64,000 bases of DNA from Leekyejoonella antrihumi (GTDB lineage: Bacteria; Actinomycetota; Actinomycetes; Actinomycetales; Dermatophilaceae): contig NZ_VCQV01000004.1 in assembly GCF_007845645.1 (NCBI RefSeq), positions 62,001 to 126,000 on the forward strand. The letters run 5' to 3'. Under the pieces are notes generated by a model. It was not told where the DNA came from, did no database searches, and saw only the letters and a program-made list of their open reading frames with translations. Shown piece by piece: positions 46,555 to 54,293 of this stretch. Every line of letters starts with the position of its first letter. Positions within the stretch are counted from its first letter, which is position 1. The translations under genes were made by a program, and so were the position numbers.

Positions 46555-46602
46555 GGGTGTTGGCGAAAAGTGTCGCTATAGCGTGACGTTTCGCCAACAC
46601 CC
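46555..46602. repeat. palindromic repeat between E2 and permease genes
   Basis: GGGTGTTGGCGAAA and TTTCGCCAACACCC (14 bp) enclose CGCTATAGCG, giving a nearly perfect 48-bp palindrome. Its place between convergent genes suits a bidirectional terminator. Confidence 0.85.
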
Positions 46603-46611
46603 GCGCAGAGC

Positions 46612-48033
46612 TCACTCGACGAGGGCGTCGTGAGGCGTATGCGGGTCGGGCACGGTTGCGTCCGGAGTCCTGTCACGCCTCTTGAACACGAAGTAGAGCA
46701 CGGCGAGGACGGCTGTGAAGGGAACACCATAGATCAGCGTCCACCTGAAGTCGTCCATGAACAGCGTGGTGATGAGCAGCGACAGCATCAGCACCGCGCC
46801 GATGATGGAGCCGAGCGGGTAGAACGGCAACCGGTAGGCCAGTGGTGTGCCCTCCTTCTTGAGGGCGCGGCGGAACGCGACGTGGGTGACGAAGATCAGA
46901 CCCCAGGTGGCCATTGCGCCGAACATCGACAGCGCCATCATGACCGTGAATGCCGTGTCCGGACTGAGCACGTAGACGACGGCCGCGATGGCAATGCCTG
47001 CGGAGCAGAGGATCAGGGCGTTGATCGGCGCACCATTGGCTCGCAGACGGCCGAACACTGCGGGCGCCTGACCACCGCGCGACAGGCTGAACATCATTCG
47101 AGTGGAGATGTAGAGCTGTGAGTTCATCGCTGACAGCGCTGCCACGATGACCACCACGTTGATGACGGAGTCCGCTCCGGGGATGCCGACGATCTCCATT
47201 ACCGTGACAAACGGGCTGCCGCCCTTGAGGATCCGGCTGACCGGCGCGATCATCAGGATCAGGCCGAGGGTCAGGATGTAGAAGATGAACAGGCGGAACA
47301 CCGTCACCTTGAATGCCTTTTTGACCGACGTTGCGGGATCCTTGGCCTCGCCGGCGGCGACTGCGATCATCTCGATCGACAGGTAGCTGAAGATCGAGAT
47401 GACGACCGCGAACCACATGCCTGACACGCCGTGCGGGAAGAAGCCCCCGCCTGCGGTGTAGTTGTGCACGCCGTAGCCGCCGTGGCGATCGCCCACCACC
47501 AAACCCGCTGCCAGGACGATGAATGCCAGGATCGCAAAGACCTTCACCGTGGAGAACCAGTACTCCAGCGTGCCGAATGCCTTGACGTTGAAAGCGTTGA
47601 CGCCGATCAGCGCCGCAGAAAATAGAACCACCCAGATGATGGATGGCACGCCGGGAAGCCAAAACTGCATATAGTCACCAACGGCGGTGATCTCGGTGCC
47701 GACGGCGAGCACGATGCACGACCAGTACAGGTACTTGAGCATGTAGCCGGCGAAGGACCCGAGGTAGTGCTCGGCATACGCCCCGAAGGATCCGGTGGTG
47801 CTGTGTGCGACGGTCATCTCGGCAAGGGCACCCATCAGCAGCAAGGCGATGAAGCCACCGATGACGTAGCTGATGATCACGCTGGGTCCGGCCTCGCCGA
47901 TGGCGGTCTTGCTGCCGAGAAACAGCCCGGTGCCGATAGCGCCACCGAGCGCGATCATGCTGAGCTGGCGGGCGCTGAGTTGGCGACTCAGGCCCTGCTC
48001 GCGCTGCTGGATGTCGTCGAAGGTGTCGGACAT
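46612..48033 (-). CDS. amino acid permease (APC/AAT family)
   Basis: 473 residues with twelve membrane helices. The N-terminus LSARQLSMIALGGAIGTGLFLGSKTAI and GSFGAYAEHYLG, with SYLSIEMIAVAAGEAKDP, place it in the amino acid transporter group that includes aromatic, asparagine, GABA and proline permeases. It lies downstream of kynU on the same strand, separated by two palindromic repeats. This suggests uptake of tryptophan, kynurenine or another aromatic, although specificity cannot be read. Confidence 0.88.
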   Translation of the reverse strand: MSDTFDDIQQREQGLSRQLSARQLSMIALGGAIGTGLFLGSKTAIGEAGPSVIISYVIGGFIALLLMGALAEMTVAHSTTGSFGAYAEHYLGSFAGYMLKYLYWSCIVLAVGTEITAVGDYMQFWLPGVPSIIWVVLFSAALIGVNAFNVKAFGTLEYWFSTVKVFAILAFIVLAAGLVVGDRHGGYGVHNYTAGGGFFPHGVSGMWFAVVISIFSYLSIEMIAVAAGEAKDPATSVKKAFKVTVFRLFIFYILTLGLILMIAPVSRILKGGSPFVTVMEIVGIPGADSVINVVVIVAALSAMNSQLYISTRMMFSLSRGGQAPAVFGRLRANGAPINALILCSAGIAIAAVVYVLSPDTAFTVMMALSMFGAMATWGLIFVTHVAFRRALKKEGTPLAYRLPFYPLGSIIGAVLMLSLLITTLFMDDFRWTLIYGVPFTAVLAVLYFVFKRRDRTPDATVPDPHTPHDALVE

Positions 48034-48074
48034 CAGGGTCTCCTACGGGGTGAGGTGAGGTAGTGGGGACTGAC

Positions 48075-48182
48075 GGTGTTGGCGAGGTCTCTCGCTATAA
48101 CGAGACTTCTGCCCAGCACCCGCCTTCGCCCTTCGGCGAGTTGGCGAAAGGTGACGCTATGGCGTGACTTTGCGCCAATACC
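48075..48182. repeat. two palindromic repeats upstream of the permease
   Basis: Copies at 48075-48120 (GGTGTTGGC...GCCCAGCACC, internal CGCTATAACG) and 48139-48182 (TTGGCGAAAGG...CGCCAATACC, internal ACGCTATGGCGT). Both are diverged relatives of the palindrome at 46555. Confidence 0.8.
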
Positions 48183-48201
48183 GCTGCGCCGGTGGTCGCG
48201 A

Positions 48202-49491
48202 TCAGGTGACGGCGTGCCGCTTCTTGAACTCCGCGGTGTCCCAGGCGCAGGAGTCCAGCACGTCGCGCAACGCCTCGACGGCATCCCAGATGTCGGTGCG
48301 GGAGAGGTATAGCGGGGTGATGCCGAACCGGAGCACCTCGGGTTCGCGATAGTCACCGATCACGCCGCGAGCGATGAGGGCGTTCATCACCGGGTACCCG
48401 TCGGGATGCCGGAAGCTGACGTGGCTGCCGCGCCGATCGTGATCTCGAGGGGTGATCAGCTCGAGCGGATGATCGCCGCACCGCTGCTCGACCAGCTCGA
48501 TGAACAGGTCGGTCAGCTCCAGCGACTTGGCCCGCAGCCGAGACATGTCGGCCTCGAGGAACATGTCCAGCCCTGGCTCGATCATCGCCATGCTGGTGAT
48601 CGGCTGGGTGCCGCAGAGGAAGCGGCTGATGCCCTCCGCCGGTGCGTAGGCATCGGCCATGGCGAACGGGTCGGCGTGTCCCCACCATCCCGACAGGGGT
48701 TGCCAGAAGCGCTCCTGGTGACGCGGGTTGACCCAGATGAAAGCGGGAGAGCCGGGTCCGCCGTTGAGGTACTTGTAGGTGCAGCCGATCGCGAAGTCGG
48801 CGCCCGCCGCGGTCAGATCGATCGGCACGGCACCGGCCGAATGGCACAGGTCCCAGATGACGACGGCGCCCCGCTCGTGGGCCATCGCGGTGACCTCGGC
48901 CATGTCCCACAGGCTGCCGGTCCGATAGTTCGCATGCGACAGGGCGACCACCGCGACCGACTCGTCGAGCGCGTCCTCCAGGGGAAGCTCGTCATCGAGC
49001 AACCGCACCTCATACCGGTTGCCGGTGTCATCGAGGGTGGAGTTGAGAAAGTCGCTGATGCCCTGTGCAACATAGATGTCGGTCGGGAAGTTGTCGCGTT
49101 CGGTCAGGATCACGCGCCGGACGGGGTGGTCGACCTGCTGCATCCGGATGCCGGCTGCGATGGTCTTGAAGAGGTTGAGGCTGGTGCTGTCCGTGACCAC
49201 CGTCTCGCCTGCCCGAGCGCCGATGAGCCTGCCGAGCTTGTCGCCGAGCCGACGTGGCAGGTCGAACCAACCGGCGGTGTTCCAGCTGCGGATCAGCCCG
49301 TTGCCCCACTCGGCAGTGATGACCTCCTGAGCGCGTTCGAGGGCTCCGACCGGCAGCGCTCCGAGCGAGTTCCCGTCGAGGTAGATGACGTCCGAGGGAA
49401 GGTCGAAACGGTCCTTGAAGTGCATCAGGTCGTCCCGCGCATCGGCGGCTGCGCACGACTGACGATCGACGGACTGGGTGGTGCTGACCAT
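48202..49491 (-). CDS. kynU: kynureninase
   Basis: A 429-residue PLP enzyme splitting kynurenine to anthranilate and alanine. Lys240 in [15 protein letters not shown] is the PLP lysine; [13 protein letters not shown] and [15 protein letters not shown] are conserved. The end shows [26 protein letters not shown]. Tryptophan dioxygenase and kynurenine formamidase are not adjacent. It is divergent from an Lrp-type regulator, a layout seen for KynR in proteobacteria. Confidence 0.94.
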   Translation of the reverse strand: MVSTTQSVDRQSCAAADARDDLMHFKDRFDLPSDVIYLDGNSLGALPVGALERAQEVITAEWGNGLIRSWNTAGWFDLPRRLGDKLGRLIGARAGETVVTDSTSLNLFKTIAAGIRMQQVDHPVRRVILTERDNFPTDIYVAQGISDFLNSTLDDTGNRYEVRLLDDELPLEDALDESVAVVALSHANYRTGSLWDMAEVTAMAHERGAVVIWDLCHSAGAVPIDLTAAGADFAIGCTYKYLNGGPGSPAFIWVNPRHQERFWQPLSGWWGHADPFAMADAYAPAEGISRFLCGTQPITSMAMIEPGLDMFLEADMSRLRAKSLELTDLFIELVEQRCGDHPLELITPRDHDRRGSHVSFRHPDGYPVMNALIARGVIGDYREPEVLRFGITPLYLSRTDIWDAVEALRDVLDSCAWDTAEFKKRHAVT

Positions 49492-49584
49492 GTGCCTGCT
49501 CCTGTGGCCTATCGGATGGGCGGACTCGCCTCAGTGATGTGCGACACAGACTAGAAGGATGCGTCATGCTAGACGGTACGAGCT

Positions 49585-49596
49585 GAATTGTATTCT
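49585..49596. promoter_or_regulatory. GAAT-TGT-ATTC dyad and TATTCT box between kynU and lrp
   Basis: GAATTGTATTC (49585-49595) is an A/T-rich dyad of the kind Lrp proteins bind. It overlaps TATTCT (49591-49596), a possible -10 box for the regulator gene 20 bases before its start. Confidence 0.5.
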
Positions 49597-49615
49597 GTGA
49601 TAGAGGGTAATGGCC

Positions 49616-50128
49616 ATGGAGAATTCGGAGCTGATCCGTGAATATCAGCATCGTTCGAACCAGATTCAGCTCGACGAGGCGGACCTGACGATCTTGCGCG
49701 AGCTCGCGGCGGACGGGCGGATCCCGAACAACGTCCTGGCGCAGCGTGCCGGTCTGGCGCCATCGACCTGCCTGAACAGAGTGCGGTTGCTGCGTCGTTC
49801 CGGGGTGATCCGCGGCTATCACGCCGACCTCGACCTGCGTGCGCTCGGGCTGGACGTGTTCGCCTTGATCTCCATCAACGTGCACGCCCAGGCTCGGGAC
49901 CGAATGATGGATCTTGCGAATGAGCTGCGTGCCTTGCCGCAGGTGTTGGACGTCTATGTGCTCGGCGGCGACCGCGACCTGATGATCCATGTCGCCTGCC
50001 CCACGACCGATGCGCTGCGGGAGTTCGTCGCTGCCCACCTGGGATCCAACCAGGCGTTCGTCAACACACAGACGACTCTGGTGTTCGACCATCTCCAACC
50101 AGGTGACGCACCCGCACCGCGGCAGTGA
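49616..50128 (+). CDS. Lrp/AsnC-family regulator, probably of kynurenine catabolism
   Basis: About 170 residues from the second ATG (MENSEL), which has GAGGG eight bases upstream; the ATG at 49610 is too close to it. The helix-turn-helix is LDEADLTILRELAADGRIPNNVLAQRAGLAPSTCLNRVRLL, and the RAM ligand domain follows (ALISINVHAQARDRMMDLANELRALPQVLDVYVLGGDRDLMIHVA). It is divergent from kynU and likely senses kynurenine, by analogy with KynR. A 15-bp terminator follows. Confidence 0.9.
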   Translation: MENSELIREYQHRSNQIQLDEADLTILRELAADGRIPNNVLAQRAGLAPSTCLNRVRLLRRSGVIRGYHADLDLRALGLDVFALISINVHAQARDRMMDLANELRALPQVLDVYVLGGDRDLMIHVACPTTDALREFVAAHLGSNQAFVNTQTTLVFDHLQPGDAPAPRQ

Positions 50129-50140
50129 CGTCGGTGCGCC

Positions 50141-50174
50141 AAGAGGGGCCGGGTCAGCCGACCCGGCCCCTCTT
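50141..50174. terminator. strong terminator between lrp and the MFS exporter
   Basis: A perfect 15-bp stem AAGAGGGGCCGGGTC / GACCCGGCCCCTCTT with a four-base loop, followed by GCGTTTCTCTT. It suits both convergent genes. Confidence 0.9.
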
Positions 50175-50191
50175 GCGTTTCTCTTCAGCTG

Positions 50192-52120
50192 CTAGCCGCC
50201 GTGGCGGGGGCGGTAGTCGGCGGGCTCGCCCTCGTTTGACCTGCGCGACTCCGGTGGAACCTCGTCGCGGAGATGACCGGCGCTGATGCCGGCGCTGGTG
50301 TGCGTGATCGCGTCCATCACGCTGGGGGTGTCCCGCCAGACCTCGCCATCCTCGTCGGACGACTCGGCGGCGGCCGCGTGCCGACCCACCCTCGCACCGG
50401 CCATTGCGAGTTCGCGCTCTTCGGTTGCCGGACTGCCGGTTCCGGCTGCCGAGGCCTCGGCAGCGCTGGCGTCGGCGGCCTCGGCCATGGCGGACTTCTC
50501 GCGCAAGGTCACTTTGGGCATCAGCAGCATGATGAGAAATCCGATGAACATCAGGGCGGCTGCGGTGATGAAGACCAGATCCATCGACTGCGCGAAGCCG
50601 ACCTTGAACGGGTGAGCCACGATCGTCGGCAGCTGGCCGATGATCGCCGAGTCGTTCTGCACCCCGGCCAACATCTTCGTGTTCGGCACCACCGTGCCGC
50701 CGGACTGCAGCAGCACATGGGAGCTCAGTGCCTGCCTGACGAACTCGGGTGACTTGGCAGCGTCGGCGAACGCGCCGGCCATCTTCCCCCCGACGGTGCT
50801 GAAGAGGATGGACAGGAAGACCGCGACGCCCAGGGTTCCACCGGTCTGACGGAAGAAGGTGGCGGCGCTCGTCGCGACGCCGATCTCCCGCGGAGGCACG
50901 GCATTCTGGATGATCAGGGTGAGCGGCTGCATACAGTTGCCCAGTCCGATGCCCAGGATGAACATGTAGGTCATCACGATCACCAGACTGGTGTCGGCCG
51001 TGATGGTGAACAGCAGCACCAGGGCGATCGCGGCGATGAGCGTGCCCATGATCGGGAAGATCCGGATGATGCCGGTCTTCGAGGTGATCAGACCGGACAC
51101 GATCGCGGCGATCATCAGTCCGCCGACCATGGGAAGCATCATGAACCCGGACGACATCGGCGAGGCGTTGTGCACGATTTGCATGTACTGCGGCAGCACG
51201 ATGATGCCGCCGAACATGGCCAGACCCACGATGACGCTGGCGCCGATGGTGACGGCGGCAGCGCGGATCTTGAAGATCCGCAGCGGGATCAGTGCGTCGT
51301 CACCCATCCGCTGTTCGGCCCAGACGAACGCGACCAGCCCGATGATGCCGATCACGTAGCAGGCCACTGCCGTCGCGGAGCCCCATCCCCAGGACTGACC
51401 CTGCTCGGCGACCATCAGCAGCGGCACCAGCCCGACGACCAGCCATACGGCGCCCCACCAGTCGATCCGTGCCTCACGCCGGACGTGGTGCAGGTGCAGG
51501 GTGTGGTTGACGACGAAGAGTGCAGCGATGCCGATCGGCACGTTGACCAGGAAGACCCAGCGCCACCCGGAGATGCCCAAGATGCTCGAGCTCTGGGCAA
51601 AGAAGCCGCCGATGACCGGTCCGAGCACGCTGGAGGTGGCAAAGGTCGCCATGAAGTACCCGGTGTATTTCGCCCGCTCGCGGGGCGAGACGATGTCGCC
51701 GATGATGGCGAGCACGAGCGTCATCAGCCCGCCGGCGCCGATCCCTTGGAAGGCGCGGAACCCGGCCAGCATGTACATCGAGGTGGCGAACGAGCACGCC
51801 GCGGAGCCGGTGATGAACACGGTGATGGCGAACAAGAAGAGCTTCTTGCGGCCATACATGTCGCCGAGCTTGCCGTAGATCGGTGTGGTGATCGTCGAGG
51901 TGATGAGGTAGGCGGTGGTGACCCAGGCCTGGATGGACAGGCCATGCAGGTCGTCGGCGATCGTGCGGATGGAGGTGCCGACGATCGTCTGGTCCAGCGC
52001 GGCGAGGAACATGCCGAGCAGCAGGCCGGACAAAATGGTCAGGACCTGCTTGTGGGTGTACTGGCCGTCGGTGGGGGCCTGCGCCTTGGCCGTGGCCGTA
52101 TGCGAGCTCACGTGTCGCAT
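50192..52120 (-). CDS. MFS drug exporter, DHA2/EmrB-QacA type
   Basis: A 642-residue fourteen-helix antiporter. LDQTIVGTSIRTIADDL in helix 1, GKLGDMYGRKK after helix 2, and GIGAGGLMTLVLAIIGDIVSPRERAKYTGYF (motif C region) identify the DHA2 family. The long C-terminal tail (about 560-642) is Ala/Glu-rich and probably disordered. It lies 16 bases after a marR gene and is probably co-transcribed with it, so drug-responsive derepression is expected. Confidence 0.9.
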   Translation of the reverse strand: MRHVSSHTATAKAQAPTDGQYTHKQVLTILSGLLLGMFLAALDQTIVGTSIRTIADDLHGLSIQAWVTTAYLITSTITTPIYGKLGDMYGRKKLFLFAITVFITGSAACSFATSMYMLAGFRAFQGIGAGGLMTLVLAIIGDIVSPRERAKYTGYFMATFATSSVLGPVIGGFFAQSSSILGISGWRWVFLVNVPIGIAALFVVNHTLHLHHVRREARIDWWGAVWLVVGLVPLLMVAEQGQSWGWGSATAVACYVIGIIGLVAFVWAEQRMGDDALIPLRIFKIRAAAVTIGASVIVGLAMFGGIIVLPQYMQIVHNASPMSSGFMMLPMVGGLMIAAIVSGLITSKTGIIRIFPIMGTLIAAIALVLLFTITADTSLVIVMTYMFILGIGLGNCMQPLTLIIQNAVPPREIGVATSAATFFRQTGGTLGVAVFLSILFSTVGGKMAGAFADAAKSPEFVRQALSSHVLLQSGGTVVPNTKMLAGVQNDSAIIGQLPTIVAHPFKVGFAQSMDLVFITAAALMFIGFLIMLLMPKVTLREKSAMAEAADASAAEASAAGTGSPATEERELAMAGARVGRHAAAAESSDEDGEVWRDTPSVMDAITHTSAGISAGHLRDEVPPESRRSNEGEPADYRPRHGG

Positions 52121-52136
52121 CCTTTCTCTGAGCAGG

Positions 52137-52631
52137 TCAGGGGTGAGTGGTCGTGGAGGTGGATGGGGACTTCGGGCCGGACCGCAGCTGGCAGATCTGG
52201 CCGTCGAGCGTGTCGATGAACTGGACGAGGAACGCGTCGAACGCCTCCGCGTCGGCGGGCTCCCACCCGGTCATCAGCTCTTGGAACCAGTGACCGCGGG
52301 AATCCTGCATGCGTCGGATGGCCTCGGACCCCTCGTCGCTGAGGGCGATCACCGAGGCCCGCCCGTCCGACTCGTCGGGGCGTTTCTCGACGATGCCGAG
52401 GTCCGCCAGATGCGAGACCTGTCGGCTCACCACGGACAGGTCCGAGTGGATGGCGTCCGCGATCTCCGAGACGCGCATCGGTCGCACCCCGAGGGCGAAC
52501 AGCAGCGGGTATGCCGTGGGCTCGATCGCCTCGTGGAAGCGCGGTGCGTGGTGCCGCACGGACCCGAACAGCTTGTAAACGTGCACGAGGTTCGTCGACA
52601 GCCGGGTTGCGACGTCGAGTTCGATGGCCAT
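52137..52631 (-). CDS. MarR-family regulator of the MFS exporter
   Basis: 164 residues with a winged helix: MRVSEIADAIHSDLSVVSRQVSHLADLGIVEKRPDESDGRASVIALSDEG. The ATG has AAGGA ten bases upstream. It is the first gene of a two-gene operon with the exporter. A 21-bp near-palindrome sits directly downstream of the -10 box of its promoter, the position expected for autorepression. Confidence 0.9.
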   Translation of the reverse strand: MAIELDVATRLSTNLVHVYKLFGSVRHHAPRFHEAIEPTAYPLLFALGVRPMRVSEIADAIHSDLSVVSRQVSHLADLGIVEKRPDESDGRASVIALSDEGSEAIRRMQDSRGHWFQELMTGWEPADAEAFDAFLVQFIDTLDGQICQLRSGPKSPSTSTTTHP

Positions 52632-52675
52632 GGAGGAGAGTCCTTCGGGTGCGGGAGATCCGGCGAGAGCCGATC

Positions 52676-52722
52676 AGTTGCTTGCAGCAGACAACTATAA
52701 GCATCGGGAACCAAAGCACCAA
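52676..52722 (-). promoter_or_regulatory. marR promoter and operator
   Basis: On the minus strand: TTGGTG, 17 bases, TATAGT, then AGTTGTCTGCTGCAAGCAACT. The last is a 21-bp dyad with 8 of 10 half-site positions matching, at 52676-52696, overlapping the end of the -10 box. Confidence 0.7.
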
Positions 52723-52832
52723 ATTGACCGTCACACCCGCGAACGGTGCCGTCCAACGCGCGGCGCCAGATTGACAGGACGGTGCGACACCTAGAACCTG
52801 TCACCGTCCATCTGACCAAGGGAAGGGAAATG

Positions 52833-53387
52833 ATGAAGAGCTCGATCAGTCGCGCGGCAGTCCTGATTGGGGTGGCCTCTACGGTCGCCCTCGCCGGGTG
52901 CTCGTCATCCGGAACCACTGACACCGCAAGCAGCTCGGCGCCGACCTCGTCCGCGGCCTCGTCCCCCAGCGCGTCCAGCGACCCGACGTCCAGCGACACC
53001 GCCTCAGCACCGGCGAGCAGCGCTCCAGCCTCGACCGCCCCGGAGCTGATCGCGGTGGCGAAGAAGCTGGGCTGCAGCTCGCCCACGGCGCCGACTCCGA
53101 AATCCGACTCGCCGGCATACAAGATGGGGGTGCGCCACGTGCTCCAGTGCAAGGCAGGATCCATTGTGTACTTCTTGGCCTCGGCGACCCCGAGTCAGCA
53201 GGACCAGATCGCCAAGGCATTTGTCAAAGCGGGCGCCGCGAGCACCACGAGCAGCACGATGTCCTACGCGTCCGCACCCGGCTGGATGGCGATCGGCGGT
53301 GGCGCCGACACCAAGACGCTGCCCAGCAAGAAGGACGCAGCCCAGGTGCAGGCCAAGGTCGGCGGAACGGTCAAAACCGCCAGTTGA
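52833..53387 (+). CDS. small lipoprotein of unknown function
   Basis: 184 residues from MKSSISR (ATG at 52833; a preceding in-frame ATG at 52830 is closer to AAGGG). The lipobox ALAGC is followed by a 60-residue Ser/Ala/Thr linker and a compact domain with paired cysteines (KKLGCSS, VLQCKAGS). The domain resembles small secreted actinobacterial modules; the family is not recognised. It is divergent from marR. Confidence 0.7.
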   Translation: MKSSISRAAVLIGVASTVALAGCSSSGTTDTASSSAPTSSAASSPSASSDPTSSDTASAPASSAPASTAPELIAVAKKLGCSSPTAPTPKSDSPAYKMGVRHVLQCKAGSIVYFLASATPSQQDQIAKAFVKAGAASTTSSTMSYASAPGWMAIGGGADTKTLPSKKDAAQVQAKVGGTVKTAS

Positions 53388-53393
53388 CGGCGG

Positions 53394-54266
53394 TCAAGGA
53401 GTGATGACGAGGGCGTCGAGGACCTTGCGGGCCACGTCCTCGTCGCCGTCGACGGTGTAGTGCAGCTCCTGGGTCGGCACTCGGCCGGCGCCGCGGCGGG
53501 TGAGGGCATCGGTGCTCAGCCGGATGCTGGTCGCTGACTCGACGATCTCGGGGGCGACCGCGCTCGTCGCGGGCGCCTCATGGGAGACGCCCGAGAAGAG
53601 CGACTCGGCATACGGCTTGCCGTCGGCACCCTCGATGATGCGCACGCCCTCGCGGGCGAGCACCGGCCCGGTGCTCTCGATGATCACGACGGTCCCGACC
53701 TCGAGCCCTGCACGTCTGGCGGCGCGCCCCGGGAACGCCATCAGGATGCGCTCGCAGAAGAACGCAGCGCCTGCCGTGTCCAGGTTGCCGGGGCGGTCCA
53801 ACGCCTGCCGCAGGTCCTGCTCGTGGCACCACACGTCGATCGTGCGCATCCGTAGCAGGCTGCCCAGGTCGGTCCGGCCGAACGGACCGTCCACCTGGGT
53901 GTCCAGACGCAGCTCGGGGCCGCGTAGGGCCTCCAGTCGAGCGGGCAGCAGCGCCGCCAGCTCGGCCACCACGTGCGACCCGCTGCGGGAACGGCGCAGC
54001 TCCACCGCGGGTTCGACGGCGTGCCCCACCTCGCTTCGGAGCCAGTCGTAGTCGGGGACCGGCACCTGGGGGGCGCGTTCGCCCTGCATCGCTAGCTCGA
54101 GGCCGACGACGTGCGAGATCTGGTCCTTGACGGTCCAGCCGGGGCACTGGGTGGCCCTGCCGAAATCGTCGTCGTGACAGGTCATGCCGATCTCCAGCAC
54201 GGCCTGCAAGGTGCTGGCGAAGCCGTCGACGAGTCCGGTCAGGTCCTCAGGCGGTTGTGGGTGCAT
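53394..54266 (-). CDS. mycothiol-dependent maleylpyruvate isomerase-family protein
   Basis: 290 residues. The DinB-like N-terminal domain (TQCPGWTVKDQISHVVGLE; His52) and VWCHEQDLRQAL (His148, Asp151) supply the metal ligands. The C-terminal half is the MDMPI-type alpha/beta domain. Family members use mycothiol for isomerisation or thiol transfer, but only some are true maleylpyruvate isomerases. Here no gentisate pathway gene lies near, so the reaction is open. Confidence 0.82.
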   Translation of the reverse strand: MHPQPPEDLTGLVDGFASTLQAVLEIGMTCHDDDFGRATQCPGWTVKDQISHVVGLELAMQGERAPQVPVPDYDWLRSEVGHAVEPAVELRRSRSGSHVVAELAALLPARLEALRGPELRLDTQVDGPFGRTDLGSLLRMRTIDVWCHEQDLRQALDRPGNLDTAGAAFFCERILMAFPGRAARRAGLEVGTVVIIESTGPVLAREGVRIIEGADGKPYAESLFSGVSHEAPATSAVAPEIVESATSIRLSTDALTRRGAGRVPTQELHYTVDGDEDVARKVLDALVITP

Positions 54267-54293
54267 GTGCCTAACCTACTTATGGTTGTCTGC

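Noticed and set aside
50250-50430. Long C-terminal tail of the MFS exporter as a separate gene
   Set aside because: It is in frame with the transporter without a stop and is low-complexity, so it is treated as a disordered tail.
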